This document shows positions 51,490 through 63,539 of a stretch of DNA of 64,000 bases, piece by piece. The notes under the pieces were generated by a model. That model did not search any database. It saw nothing but the letters and a program-made list of their open reading frames with translations, and was not told the DNA's origin. Every line of letters begins with the position of its first letter. The stretch's first letter is position 1. A program made the translations under genes and the position numbers. The stretch comes from Cryptomeria japonica (taxonomy: Eukaryota; Streptophyta; Pinopsida; Cupressales; Cupressaceae): NCBI RefSeq assembly GCF_030272615.1, contig NC_081415.1, positions 599,109,335 to 599,173,334 of the forward strand, written 5' to 3'.

Positions 51490-53230
51490 TAATTAAACTT
51501 GCATGATGCTAAAACAATGAATTTGATTGAGGGTGTCTCCATTCCTAATAATACAGTTATTCTTAACTCTTATTTTGTTGATGATAGTATGCTCTTCCTT
51601 CAAAACACCAAGGAGGAAATCAATAGTGTGATGGTGGTTCTCAATATTTACTATTCTATTTTTTGTTCAAATTTAACACATTATGAAACTAAATTTATCA
51701 TGGTGCCAATGAATCCAACTCATTGGATCCCTAAAGAGTTGAAGAAGATTAAATATGGTTAGATTTATTGCTACTTAGGTATCCCTTTTGGGCTTGGAGT
51801 TCCCCTTTCTGATATATGGAACTAGTTTCTTATTAAATTGAATTTCTTGGCATAAAAAAATTGTCAATAGCTGGAAAAATACAAGTTGTTAACCATATTT
51901 TTGGCATCTCATGTGTATTACTCATCTTGCTAGATACCCATTTAAAAAGGCTATGGAGATTTAATTAAAATAATTCATCACCTTTTATGGTCTAATTGGA
52001 ATACCTATGCTAGTTTTAAATCCATTTCATGGTTACACTACATTTAGCCAAAAGCTAAAGGTGGATTGGGTCTATTGGACCCCAAAACTTAGTTTTTTTT
52101 ATTAGAAAAATGGATAACTAGAGTAGTGTCTTGAGATGAGCCATGTTAAATTCTAGTGCACCATCACATTATTATCACTTATATCAGAGGAAAATGGTAG
52201 TTAGCCAATTGGTTAGACAAAATTATACTTTCTCTCTTTTTTAATATCAAATCTTCTTTCCCTTTACAGTCTATATGGAAATTTTTGCAACAAGCGGGCA
52301 AATATTTAAACTACAAAAGCCCCTCTTTACAATGTTAGTTTGATTTTTGGCAACTCGTCCATTTGGTGGAACAAATTTGTACAATATCAAAGTTAACCCT
52401 TAATTGTTGCCTTTTCAAGAAAAGCTTTTTAGTTTTTCAAAGAAGGGATTCAACAATTTGGGGATATATGGGATTTCAATGTCGTAGATTGGGCAACTTG
52501 ACAAAGCATTAATTTTTTTTTGGCATAGATAATATGTCTAAAGAGTTTATTATATTTGTAAATCTATGGTCCCTATATACTTAATTATGAATATTTGCAC
52601 TCCACCTCATTGTAACTTTTTCAAGGATTAGTTGTGGTTGTGCAAATATCAATTTTCATGCTCTGCTTTGAAAAGGGTTTATTTGAACCTCCTTCCTACT
52701 ATGTCATTAAATCCTAGATTGAACCTCAAATGGAAATACAAATTTAAAGAAAAAACACAAGGGAAACTAAGTGCTCAAATTTGGAGGACAAAATTTAAGG
52801 CTATTGCTAAGATTTTGACTTGGAAACTCTTGCACTTCAAATTGTCGGTAGGTGAAAGATTGAATTATATGACATTCCAACCACTTATTGCCTAATTTGC
52901 CAATATAGTGAAAGTTTGAAACACATTTTTTGGTATTCCTCATGGACAAGAAATAAATGGAATGCAATTTTCAGACATATCTCTACTATTTTTTATCATG
53001 TGCTATGTTGGAAATAAGCCATATTGGGGCTAATCTTTCATAATAACATTGTGGTAGACTTTATGAGATAGACTACTTTACTTAATATATGGAAAAGTAG
53101 ATGCTTGCCAATTTTTTCAAAGTATATTATTCATTAGGAAGCACAAATGCTTAATTTTTACTCTAACATCATTTTCCAAATTGTTTATTTATGTTCTCAA
53201 TTGTAGGGTGAACCCAAATAGTTGGAGAAA
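51490..53230 (+). pseudogene. LINE 3 fragment: end of reverse transcriptase and zf-RVT
   Basis: It begins just before the reverse transcriptase active site, YFVDDSMLFLQNTKEEI (about 51562-51612), then CYLGIPFGLGVPLS (about 51768). A zf-RVT-like region follows, with KILTWKLLHFKLSVGERL (about 52810-52865) and an FGIPHGQE stretch after a shift. Everything upstream in the element is absent, so it is a 5'-truncated or broken copy. Stops are frequent. Confidence 0.75.
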
Positions 53231-53239
53231 ATCATGAAA

Positions 53240-55100
53240 CATTTGGATGCTATTAAATACCAAGTTCTCTAGCTACATGTAAAAGACACTACATGTTCCA
53301 TTGTTTATTGAAGTTCAAAGATTAAATCTGCTACTTTGTTATGATGTTACATTAAAGTTCAAGTTCAAAATCTATTTTACTATTGCAATGTGATATTTTG
53401 AACATACTATTAGCTATTTTTCTTTTCTTTTTGGTTGCAGATTGCTGCTCTTTTCTACGTATCTTTATTTTCTTTGTTTCGATAAAAAAAGATGAATTAA
53501 TTATGCCATCAAAAGCATTCCATAGACTAAAAAGGGTTTGTGAACATATGAAATCAATAGTTGAGAAGTTACCATAGAAGAGAAAGACTATAAAAACAAT
53601 CTAGTCTATTGATTTTACACAATAATTCGTGTGCAGGATTTGGAAAGTCCATTTGCTTTAATGTAGCAATTTCAAGGAATTAGTGGAATATTTGTTACAT
53701 ATCATCCCCTAAGATATTTAATTACAAGATTGTGGTACCCATGAGACCGAGGATATGATAGGTTACGTGGAAGAAATTGGCACTTCCATGCCTAATTAGA
53801 CATTTTCTAGATTAAAAAATGATGGTGATATGACTGTGCCTATAGAGACACCCATCCAAAAGTTATTGACATTTTTTTAATATAACATTTTATCTATAAT
53901 AAGATGGACTATCCAAGAAAATTTGATAAGATGTCTTCAATTATCAAAGTACTACAGAATCACAATATGGTTGTTAATATTTACCAAACTATCCATGTAG
54001 ATTGACTTTTAATTTTCTCACTTTTCATTTGAGAAAGTTGACCAAAATCTATTTGACCTCATTAGTTGTTTTGTTTCAAAAATTTTAAATTTGGAATATG
54101 TATAGATTAGGGACTCACACCATCCTTGTGTTTTAATGATCAATGTGTGTACTAATATTACATAGTTTATATATAACCTAGTTTTTTAAGAGTTATTTGA
54201 GACATGTTATTAAATATGAATTAAAAATAATATTTTTTCTTTATAAAAAAGATCTTTTCTTTCTAATTTTTCAACTCTTTTTAAATGACAATTTTGTATT
54301 CTTTCATTTTGTTCGTACCATTCATTTAGTGTATGGGATATATAATTATTCTTTACATTGAATTTTATAAGACTATACATTTTAATCTTGATATCAAATA
54401 AAAAATTAACACGATCTTTCTCTCTCTCTATATATGTTTGGCATTTATTAAAATTTAGAAAATAAAAAATATGTTAATAATTACATAAAAATATTTTAAA
54501 ATATAAATATTATTATATTTAAATATATAATTTAAAAAAATGAATAAAAAAACTGTTCAATAATAAAAATTTCTTTGTTTTTAAATCTATCAATTTAAAC
54601 TAGAATACTACAGTTACAATATATTATTACAAGCATTAAATTAATAGAAATATTTTATCAATTTTTAAATTTAAAAAATATATAGATATATGTTAATAAA
54701 AATAATATAAATTCTAAATTGTATATATGACTTGTTAGTTGATTATGTTGATTGGAGAGGTCTCTTATGACCTCTCCTAAGCTCAAACAAGATTAAAAGT
54801 CTCCATCTTCATTCCAATTTAGAAATGGAAAAACCTATAAATTTAAAATAACTTAACTAATAAAATAATTGACAATCACTTTTCTACAATATTTAAAAAA
54901 ATATTTCTCAATACAAAATTCCAAATAGAATCTACAACTATTCCATAAACACTCTTTTAAATACACAATATACAACTAATTTCATAAAGTCTCTTAAATA
55001 CAAAATACACAGCTAATTTAAAAATAATCTTTAAAATCAGATTCTACAAAATCAAATCCAGATTAAATCTTTTAAAAACTAATAAAATAGTAATCAGCGT
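53240..55100. other. AT-rich intergenic stretch, no gene seen
   Basis: 54480-54720 exceeds 85 percent A+T. A perfect hairpin GGAGAGGTC-TCTTAT-GACCTCTCC lies at about 54755. The right part may hold the 3' UTR of the AAA ATPase gene. Confidence 0.5.
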
Positions 55101-55161
55101 GCCCATTGCGATTATTTCAACAAAACACTAGAAAGAGACTGAAAAGTTTACCTCTGGTCGA

Positions 55162-56601
55162 CTACTTGTCAGAATCCGGTGGAGTTTTGTCTGCACTTGA
55201 ATTGTTGACTTCTTCACCAGAATTGAACTCACCGCCATTACTGAAACCAGGCAATATTAGAGCCGCCTTTTCGTTAGCCCTGCCAAGTGCTACAATCAGC
55301 TTTTCAAGCGCAGCGGCGGGATTATCACTCGCCCTCATCAATTCTTCGCTTACTTGCGCCGGCGTAATCTGCGCTTCCTCCATCAAAATCTCAACTTTCT
55401 GAAACAGAGGATGATCTTTAACGCCAAGATAATTTTGAGCAAGAACTTTAAATGCCGGAAAAGTGCAGAAAGACAAATGAATATGCTTATCCATGCGCCC
55501 TGACCGAAGAAGCGCAGGGTCCAGCCTATCAACATGATTTGTCGTAAAAATAATAATCCGTTCGCTGCCACAGCACGACCACAAGCCATCTGTAAAATTC
55601 AAAACCCCAGACAGAGTCACCTTGCTTTCCGGCGGCTCGTTCTCTGGTTTCCCGGCGACCGGATCGGGCTCATCCTTGCTTTCTTTCTTATGCTTCTTAT
55701 TCCGGTCCGTCAGATCTAGCGAACAGTCGATATCCTCAATCACAATAATAGACTTGTTAGTGGTAGCAATCAGAAGTTTTCTTAGCTCTGTATTGCTCTT
55801 AACTTCAGTTAGCTCCAGGTCATAAATATCATAGTGCAGATAATTAGAAATTGCAGCAATCATGCTCGATTTTCCGGTTCCCGGGGGGCCGTAGAGCAAA
55901 TATCCTCTTTTCCAGGCACGGCCGACCTTCTTATAATACATTTCCCTTTGTGAAAACCTTGTGAGGTCCTGCATTATGTCGTCCTTTAACTCAGGGTCAA
56001 GAGCCAGGGTTTCGAAGGTCGCCGGATGCTCGAAAACCACCGGCGTCCAGGAATGCCCTTTACCGCCTTTATTGGTGTAAATCTTCCGGTGCCGGCTTTT
56101 GAGCTCCAATATTTTGCTCTCTGCCAAGATGTGCGGCAGATAAGTATCAAATACCCTGGTTTTGTCCCTGTTGTGAAACTGGAGCTCGAAATACCGCTTT
56201 TCGTCTGAGATTGAACTCCAAGAGTGCATAGGCTGTTTCAGTTCTCTGCTGTGGAAAGTCCACCAGACTTTGATGCCCTGAAATTCGTCCGTTACTTGCT
56301 GCTTTCTGTCCATGGTAAAGGTAAAGGCTTTGCCATTTTTGGGCTTGTTGAGCTTCAATCTCTTGGCTTTTGAATAAGAACGGGTGCTTAAATAAATCTG
56401 CACCGATTCGTAGATCTCGCTTGTTCTCATGCCCTCATTTTCTTCAATCACGATGGTGATGTATGGAGACAGGAACTTTACAAGCCTGCTGAATAACAGA
56501 GCGAAATGGTCGTAGAGTTCGGCCGGAAGGTATTCCTTCACCATTGTTCTGATAAAGAAGATGCTCGCCATGAGCGCCCCGAGATTTGACCAGATCTCCA
56601 T
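55162..56601 (-). CDS. AAA ATPase of the BCS1/AATP1-like plant family
   Basis: Intact single-exon gene of 479 residues. The ATG at 56601 gives MEIWSNLGALMASIFFIRTM, the usual start of the family; the frame is open eight codons further to a TTG but lacks another ATG. Residues 1-20 form a hydrophobic N-terminal anchor. About 25-125 is the AAA-associated N-terminal domain. Walker A GPPGTGKSS is at 238-246 and Walker B IIVIEDID at 285-292. A charged insert lies at 301-327, sensor 1 TTN at 353-355 and DPALLRSGRMD with the arginine finger region at 361-371. The tail is polar. Members sit in outer mitochondrial or ER membranes, hydrolyse ATP and often respond to stress or hormones. No introns is normal here. 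No neighbour suggests a pathway. Confidence 0.95.
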   Translation of the reverse strand: MEIWSNLGALMASIFFIRTMVKEYLPAELYDHFALLFSRLVKFLSPYITIVIEENEGMRTSEIYESVQIYLSTRSYSKAKRLKLNKPKNGKAFTFTMDRKQQVTDEFQGIKVWWTFHSRELKQPMHSWSSISDEKRYFELQFHNRDKTRVFDTYLPHILAESKILELKSRHRKIYTNKGGKGHSWTPVVFEHPATFETLALDPELKDDIMQDLTRFSQREMYYKKVGRAWKRGYLLYGPPGTGKSSMIAAISNYLHYDIYDLELTEVKSNTELRKLLIATTNKSIIVIEDIDCSLDLTDRNKKHKKESKDEPDPVAGKPENEPPESKVTLSGVLNFTDGLWSCCGSERIIIFTTNHVDRLDPALLRSGRMDKHIHLSFCTFPAFKVLAQNYLGVKDHPLFQKVEILMEEAQITPAQVSEELMRASDNPAAALEKLIVALGRANEKAALILPGFSNGGEFNSGEEVNNSSADKTPPDSDK

Positions 56602-56744
56602 TGTTGCGGTGGGGTTACCAGGCAAAATCCCACGACCATTTTAAAGAAGCTCGGCAAAGAAAAATCCAGAGGATATTCATAATGAATTGCCATAGACGAC
56701 AGTCGGTGCCGCGTGGTGACAAAGGAATCGCCGACCGTTATAGA

Positions 56745-56752
56745 CTTAAATA
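56745..56752 (-). promoter_or_regulatory. Possible TATA box of the AAA ATPase gene
   Basis: TATTTAAG on the minus strand, about 145 bases before the ATG, would leave a 5' UTR of about 110 bases. The upstream 100 bases are less AT-rich than the surroundings. A weak call made on position and sequence only. Confidence 0.35.
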
Positions 56753-56759
56753 TCTTGTT

Positions 56760-58700
56760 TTGTCATTGCTGACTAGGTTTTGTAGGAAATGTCTAGCGGA
56801 GGTCGCTTATTTCAACTCCACCTTTGTTAAATATTTCAAAGTTGTTTGGTTCTCGGTCTTTTTCATTCGTTTTTTTTAATATGTTATTTACAAATGTCTT
56901 TACTTACATCACAGTCTTTAGTCAATAATTTACATCCTTTGGGTTTCATACATCTATGATGGATATCTTTCGTCTTTTTTGTCTTTGATATTTTATGTTC
57001 TTATCTCTAAAAGATTTGGCTACCTCTTAGCTAAGATTTAGGCTTGCTCTTAATTTATAGATAAGGAATTGTCCTATATGTTAAATAGATTGTTAGATCT
57101 TTAAAGCTTCGAAAAAAAATGAAAAAAATTGTTAGGTATTGCATAAAATTTGTAGTTTTAGGGATTTTTTTTTAGTGCAAATCTGTTATTTTAAGAAAAT
57201 TCATTGTTTCTATCTATAAATCTGTTGTTTCAGTTACAAAATGCAAAATTTTAATTAAACAATGTAGAAAAACTCAAACATAATGCAAACCCGCTATTTC
57301 TACCCACAAACTTGAGGTTTTTACCCAGAAACCCGCTATTTTACTGTTAAATGCATACAGTAAATAGAAAAGCACCCAAGAGCAAAAAATTAAAATTTTA
57401 CTGTTCGTATGACAACGGGCATGCATTCCTTCTTTTTGATAGTGTGTTCTCGTAGTTTCTCTTAATTGACCTAGGGCTAAAACTGCAAGAATGCACTAAT
57501 GGACCACGAGAATACATTAAGAATTGATGTTGTTTCTTTTGTGTATACTTGAAGGTTACTTGGATCGATTGATTGGATCCTATGCTTGGGGGCTTGCACA
57601 TTCCTCAAATTTAGTGTTGTCCTATCCCTATCTTATCTTGCTCTTAGATTATCTATCTCTTTATTTCTACTTTATCGAGAGTATGATTGTAAGATCACAC
57701 TCCACTAAAGTGAGGGCTTATCATAGATTGTACACCTTTAATAAGGGTGTCCAATTTCACACTCTCTTAGCACCCATTTTAGTATAATTTCCCAATTCTC
57801 TATGAATTATAGGACCTTTATTGTAATAATTAATTCAATATTATGAGTCTTATCTCACTTTAATACATCATCACACTCTTATTTGGGCCCTTAATTCTAG
57901 ATGTGCCCTTTGTCTTTTATTTATCATAGATCCTGTCCTATTTTAAATCTCAAGACATTTTCCCCTTATCTAAATATTATATATTGTTGAGAAAACTTAA
58001 TTTTGGCTCTAGAACCCTATTATTTCACATCCCTAAAATGTTGGGTTGAAATTTTTGGGACCAGGTTGCTAAATGTCGCACGGTCCTAAAATTTCCAACC
58101 CAAATTCTAGGAGGATAATAAGATGGTCCCATCCTATTCAAATATAGATTCATACAGAAATATGATAATTCTAAGTCGACCTAATCATGATTTTATTATG
58201 AAATCCCTATATAAGGCATCTATCGCAATTCATTTCAGGATCTCATTATTACCACCTCATTATGTTATTCTTCTAATTCAAAAGAAGCACTTGAAGAGAA
58301 AATCCGATTCAAGGATCAACAAACTATATCAAGGTATCTTAAATTATGTTTCAATCATGATTTCATGGTAAATTTAATGTGATTTGTCATGTTATTGTAT
58401 CAACACATAGGGGAGTTATCAGGGATAACTTTAAGAAACCCCCCCGGGCAACTGTGTAAAATCCTTGCGAATTAGACATTATTTTCGGGGGTAAATTTTC
58501 ATATCGATGGCGAAATTTTTTTTTTAAATGACGAAAAAATTATTTTGTATTGCCAAATTTTTTTCTAGTGTGCGAAAATGCCATAAATTTCTGGCGAATA
58601 ATACCTTGTTCTATGGGAAAAATATTTATTGTGGGAGGCGAATAATTATTGTTAAAAGGAACAAATATATAATTGTATGAGCGAAAATTTTTACTCCGAA
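56760..58700. other. AT-rich intergenic stretch with one hairpin
   Basis: No gene recognised. A hairpin at 58041-58103 has 22-base arms (TTGGGTTGAAATTTTTGGGACC-type, slightly varied on the other side; 19 of 22 pair) and a 19-base loop. Confidence 0.5.
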
Positions 58701-58702
58701 GG

Positions 58703-58855
58703 AAAAATTATTTAAATGTATAGGCGATTTTTATCCACCGCTTGAAAATTATTTAAATGTATTGGCGATTTTTATCCACCGCTTTAAAATTATTTAAATG
58801 TATTGGCGATTTTTATCCTTGAAAATTATTTAAATGTTTTGGCAAATATTTTGTT
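58703..58855. repeat. 41-bp tandem repeat, about 3.7 copies
   Basis: ATTATTTAAATGTATTGGCG starts at 58707, 58748, 58789 and 58825 (the last unit is shortened to 36). Each unit ends GATTTTTATCCACCGCTT. Confidence 0.9.
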
Positions 58856-58917
58856 ATTTATGGTATAATATATAATTCATTGGCGATTTCATAAATTCAT
58901 TGCCATTAATAGACAAG

Positions 58918-58985
58918 GCACATCACATCACATCAGTACATCACATCACATCACATCAGTACATCACATCACATAATACATTGAG
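58918..58985. repeat. CATCACATCACATCAGTA minisatellite
   Basis: Short block of CATCACATCA units with two CAGTA breaks, just before an abrupt change of base composition. Confidence 0.85.
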
Positions 58986-59567
58986 TCGGGACTCTGCACG
59001 ATGTATCAATAAGCGCGGCCTCTTTGACACGTAAAGGGTGACACATACCTAAAATCTATCAATGATTTTAAACCGTTCGATGATCGTATATCAATGGCTG
59101 AAGTTTTATTTTGGCCCAATTTTCTGAAGAGAACATAGCTCACCAGAAAGTGCCCGGAATGGAATTGGATTCAATAGACACGTATCAAATGTCACGAATC
59201 ATGATCGATAATTTCTTTCATTTAATATATATCTTTTCACTTATGGCAATCCACTCTGTCCCCACGACTTCCAATGTGATACTTGCCAATTTGGTACTTG
59301 TTCATAGCCGTTTCCAATTTTGCACACTCGTGCATTTATGGGAAAGATTTGCAGAGATACGAAAGATTTAAAAAAATTTATAGCAGTTAATACTGTTAAA
59401 GAAGTAATTATTACAATCAAGAGCTTCAACATTTTATATACGATCTCTGCTTCTTTCATCTTCAATTAGCCTTTGCCATTTAGTAGATAAATCGTTAGAG
59501 CTCACGGTATTTTAGATTTATAGGCTCACTGCTCAGGTTGTTTAATTTGTTAATATGTTTTCTCAAG

Positions 59568-60095
59568 ATGGACACTCCCATCCACTTGAGAAGCATTTCT
59601 GCAGAGGACCAGAGGGCCTTTCTAGGCTCCGTTAGAGACCCAACCCTCTAATCAGCCTGCAAGGAGGTTGGGTCGTTCACCAATGAAGCTGTGTAGATGG
59701 TGCTGGGCAAAGAATTTCTGCGAAATGAAAATAGGTACCATGTTAACACGGACCTTACATCCCGCTTCTTAGCGTCTCTTCTAGACTTGGGAGGAGACAA
59801 GATGGATATGTTGATGCTGTTGAGGAAGGTTTTTAAGGAAGACTTTCTCAAAGATGACATTACTCTTGTCGCTCTTGCAGAAGTAGGGGTGGGGATCCCT
59901 TGGGTGAGTGATTTATCCAAGCTTCTCCTCCCTGACCAAACACTGCTAGTGGCCAGGCAACCGTTTCTCCTAAACTTGAATGCGGAGCAGCTGACGCATC
60001 ACAAAAAATGGGCGCGGATTGGTAGGGACTTCCTCCAGAAATGGTTCCTCCTGGACGACTTTCCAAACTACATGTGGCTTGAAGAATTCTCTTAG
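59568..60095 (+). pseudogene. Broken ORF of unknown family (about 175 codons)
   Basis: ATG at 59568 (MDTPIHLRSISAEDQRAFLG). In-frame TAA at 59649 and TAG at 59694 stand in otherwise sound sequence (TL*SACKEVG, EAV*MVLGKEF), and both fit Gln codons changed C to T. Then 132 open codons: NTDLTSRFLASLLDLGGDKM, FLKDDITLVALAEVG, LLPDQTLLVARQPFLLNLN and a Trp-rich end (WFLLDDFPNYMWLEEFS). It is mostly helical by composition, soluble, with no signal peptide. After the stop, traces such as LSARGSLILAFKFLG suggest a longer ancestral frame. I do not recognise the family; its decay and surroundings suggest a mobile element. Confidence 0.5.
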
Positions 60096-60099
60096 CTTA

Positions 60100-60745
60100 T
60101 GCTGTCTGAAGAATTCTACATGGAAGGAGGGCCAGATTCATAGGGAAAAATTGTAAACAATTCCACTACTTGTAGTTTTTTTTTCCTATGTCCTTGAACC
60201 CTAACAGGCTAAGTGCCAGAGGCTCACTCATTTTGGCTTTTAAGTTTTTGGGGGACTCAAGTCTCTGACGAAAAAATTGTAAATTTCAAAAGCATAAATA
60301 ATTTAATGATAATTTTTCAAATTCCAGTTTGTTTCACTTTGCCTCTTACATTCTTATGGATATAAAAATGTTTTCTATAATTCTATTTCATTTTTATTAA
60401 TTAATTTCTTTCAAATGCTTTTTGTATATGAGCTACATTATTTCAATTATTTGTTAAACAATGGAAATAAATTTAATACTGTGATTTTTTATGTAATGCT
60501 ATAAAAAAAATAAAATTCAATTCGTTCCATTAATTATTTGTACATTGATTATGGTTGATTATAATTTTATAAATATATACTATTACTATATAGTCATTCA
60601 AAATACAAAATTTTAAAAGTTGCAAGATACAAAAGTTTATCGGTCAAGGTTTTTTCATTCAATTAATTGAAACGTTTCAAGATACAAAATTTGTCCACAG
60701 CTTATAGCAAGCAGACAAAAAAACTAGTTCATTGCCGATAGGTTG
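60100..60745. other. AT-rich spacer between two convergent broken ORFs
   Basis: Nothing recognised apart from a polypyrimidine T run near 60177-60186. Confidence 0.5.
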
Positions 60746-60746
60746 C

Positions 60747-61448
60747 TCACTCAGTCTCACTATCCCCCTGGTCCTCCCAGTCCTTTCCCTCCTCAGAGGT
60801 CGATGCTTTGGCTTTCCCTTTTGCCGCTTCACCTTTCATTTTTGGAATGCAGTTTAGGAACCTGAAGTCGGGGTCGCCCTCCAAGCTTGCTAGTAGCTGT
60901 ATGGCCCTTCCTTCTTCAACGCTATCTCTCAATGCCCTACCAACCTCCATCCTTGCCACCACATGCAAAGCATTCAGGACTTCATCCACCCTCATTAATT
61001 TAACAAAGAGTTTCATCACTTCCCACCCCACTCGGGCTCATTCACGGTACTGGTATTTGATTTCATCCTCTGGGCCACGAATAAAAGGAAGCAATTCCTC
61101 TTGGTCGTCCCCTTCCATAATTCGAATGCCAACTCCTGGCACCACCCACTCCAAGATTGAATCCAGGTTAATCAAAAACTCCCCATCAATCAATTTGACT
61201 AATGTGAGTTTTACCTTTTCCAGCTCTGATTCGAATTCACAGGCCCACACCATAATCAGAGAGTAAACCTCCATGTTAGTTCGATACCGGTGACTGATAT
61301 GTGCCACCTCCTCCTCAAGCATCAGTCGAGATGCCGCCCACAACTTCTCCTCCTTAAACCTGAATAGTCCTTGCATTCATTTATCAGATACTTTTCCCAA
61401 AAAGGGCACCAACTTCTTGTCTGTTCGAAGTGTGAAATTGGCCTCCAT
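60747..61448 (-). pseudogene. Broken ORF of unknown family (about 233 codons)
   Basis: ATG at 61448 (MEANFTLRTDKKLVPFLGKV), TGA at 61379 (just before MQGLFRFKEEKLW), TGA at 61040 (YRE*ARVGWEVMK), end at 60747 with an acidic tail (EEGKDWEDQGDSETE). The three pieces share one frame, and both stops fit CGA changed to TGA. The middle is rich in Leu, Glu and Val (WACEFESELEKVKLTLVKLI) and probably helical; a Lys/Ala segment (KGEAAKGKAKAS) precedes the tail. It faces the ORF at 59568-60095 at a distance of 0.65 kb. No known domain seen. Confidence 0.5.
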
Positions 61449-61639
61449 TGTCTTATAGAAGGTATGATTCTACGAACTACGAACTACAGATTTGTTCTAC
61501 ACTTGCAGCTGCTTCAAAGCAAAAAGTGGTACACAGATGAAAAGGTAAAAAAATCTGCCTCCGTCTTAACTCTTATAGGTCGGGTAATGAATGTGCACAA
61601 TAAGACATTAATGCCATGAGATCAGGAAAAAGATTTCCT

Positions 61640-62089
61640 GCCATCCTCCCCTTCCTCCTTTTGTGCGGCATGCCACAGACAACTCCTTGTGCAACAATAA
61701 ATCGCCACCTTGGCATTTGTACTTTCCAAATTTTCTCGCCTTAACAGGTTGAGGATTGCATTGCACATTTTTTCAAATTAATAGACTAAATTTATGTTGA
61801 AATTATATATATATTTTTAAACTATTTTTGAAAATGATATATTGTAAACATATTTTAAAAGAATTTTGTTAAACGTTAAATTAATATTTTAGATTTAATA
61901 TTAAATGTTTTCTTTTTAATATTAAACTTTTACCTTTCAAATTGCATATCAAAATTTATATTTTTATTTAGTTATTTGTTTTATTCTAGAAACTAAGTTT
62001 CATGTTTAATACTATTTTTGAATTTAAAATTTTTACAAATAATATTAACATTATTTTTAATAGTTATCTCAAACTATTACCCAATGCCC
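61640..62089. other. AT-rich intergenic stretch
   Basis: No gene or repeat seen; over 75 percent A+T in its right half. Confidence 0.5.
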
Positions 62090-63010
62090 GGAATTGAACA
62101 TTTTAAATTTAATTAAATAGAATTAAGTGAAAGTCTATACTTAATCGAAAAATAGGTACCATCGACCGTTGGATGAAGAAAGATCAACGATTAGGGTGGA
62201 TTTTGGCCCGAATGTGGGAAGCGAACACCTTTCTGAGAACTTCGCCCAGAATTGGACATTTTAAATTTAATTAAATATAATTAAGTCTAAAAATCTCTTT
62301 TTCGGACAAAATTTTAAAATGATTAAATAGACTAAAAATCAAACTGGAAAAGTGACATGAGTATGGTGACGTGCCAGAAAAATGGCAGAAGTCATGGGAC
62401 CCACTACATCTTAAAACAGGTAACATCGACCCGCGACCGTTGGATGAACAAAGATCAACGGCTAGGGTGGATTTCGGCCCGAATGTGGGAAGTGAACACA
62501 TTTGGGAGAACTTCGCTCGGAATTGGATATTTTAAATGTAATTAAATACAATTATATAAAACTTTTTTTCGGGCGGAGGTTTAAAATGATTAAATAGACT
62601 AAAAATGAAATTGGAAAAGTGACACGAGTATGGTGACGTGCCTAAAAACTGGCAGAAGTGATGGGACCCATGACAACTGACAACAGGTACCATCGTTTGT
62701 TGGATAAGCAAAGATCACCAGCTTAGGGTGGATTTCGGCCCGAATGTGGGAAGTGAACACATTTGGGAGAACGTCGCCCAGAATTGAAACGTTTTAAATT
62801 TAATTAAGTATAAGTAAGTCTGTAAAGCACTTTTTCAGACGAAAGTTTAAAATTATTAAACAGACTTAAAAAACACACCCGTAAAGTCACAACAAGTACC
62901 TCGGTCCCTCGTCCGTTGGATGAACAAAGATCAACGACTTAGGGTGGATTTCGGCCCGAATGTGGGAAGTGAACACATTTGGGAGAATTTTGCCCGGAAT
63001 TGAACGTATT
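62090..63010. repeat. Tandem repeat of 215-270 bp, four copies
   Basis: The block CGACCGTTGGATGAACAAAG followed by GATCAACG, AGGGTGGATTTCGGCCCGAA and GTGAACACATTTGGGAGAA occurs at about 62164, 62435, 62695 and 62911. It is followed each time by GCCC(A/G)GAATTG and AATTTAATTAAATA. Copies vary by small deletions. Confidence 0.9.
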
Positions 63011-63016
63011 ACATTT

Positions 63017-63215
63017 AATGTCCTCAGAAATTCAGAATTTATACTGAAGTATTGAATGTTTTGTCCTTCGACATCCAATAATTAATAATAATTAATAAAA
63101 TTACAACATGATTCTTAATGTCCTCAGAATTTATATTGAAGTAATGAATGTTTTGTCCTTCGGCATCGAATAGTTATTAATATTAATTAATAAAATTACA
63201 ACATGATTGTTGATA
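63017..63215. repeat. 100-bp tandem duplication
   Basis: AATGTCCTCAGAA starts at 63017 and 63117; each copy includes TGAATGTTTTGTCCTTCG and ends AAAATTACAACATGATT. Confidence 0.9.
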
Positions 63216-63539
63216 TTTTGCCCTTTAGGTTTTACTTTTCTACTTTTTAGAGTTTTCAAAATAAGAGACTCGTAAATCATAATCGTCTTTCATTTCTTGG
63301 ATAAACCTATAAATTGAGGGAGATTCAGAAACAACTACTAGATTGAGGAATGCAAGTTGCAACAGAGACTGTCTGCACCAATCTAGTGAAATAGAAATTC
63401 TAATTTCCAGGTAAAATCTAGAACACCTACATCCCACCTTTTTTGCTTTTGGTAATCTCGTGGTCCAATTTGAGGGTTAGCATTTTCAGGTTTTTATCTA
63501 GCTGCCTAGCATTATTTTGAATTATTAACAATAATAGTG

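Noticed and set aside
56602-56625. Eight extra N-terminal codons of the AAA ATPase starting at TTG
   Set aside because: TTG is not a normal plant start; the ATG at 56601 gives the standard family N terminus.
60747-61448. Recoding of the in-frame TGA codons as selenocysteine
   Set aside because: Land plants lack selenoprotein synthesis as far as is known, and the stops fit simple CGA to TGA decay.
63537-63539. GTG start one codon before the ATG at 63540
   Set aside because: Non-ATG start directly next to an ATG is not supported in a eukaryote.
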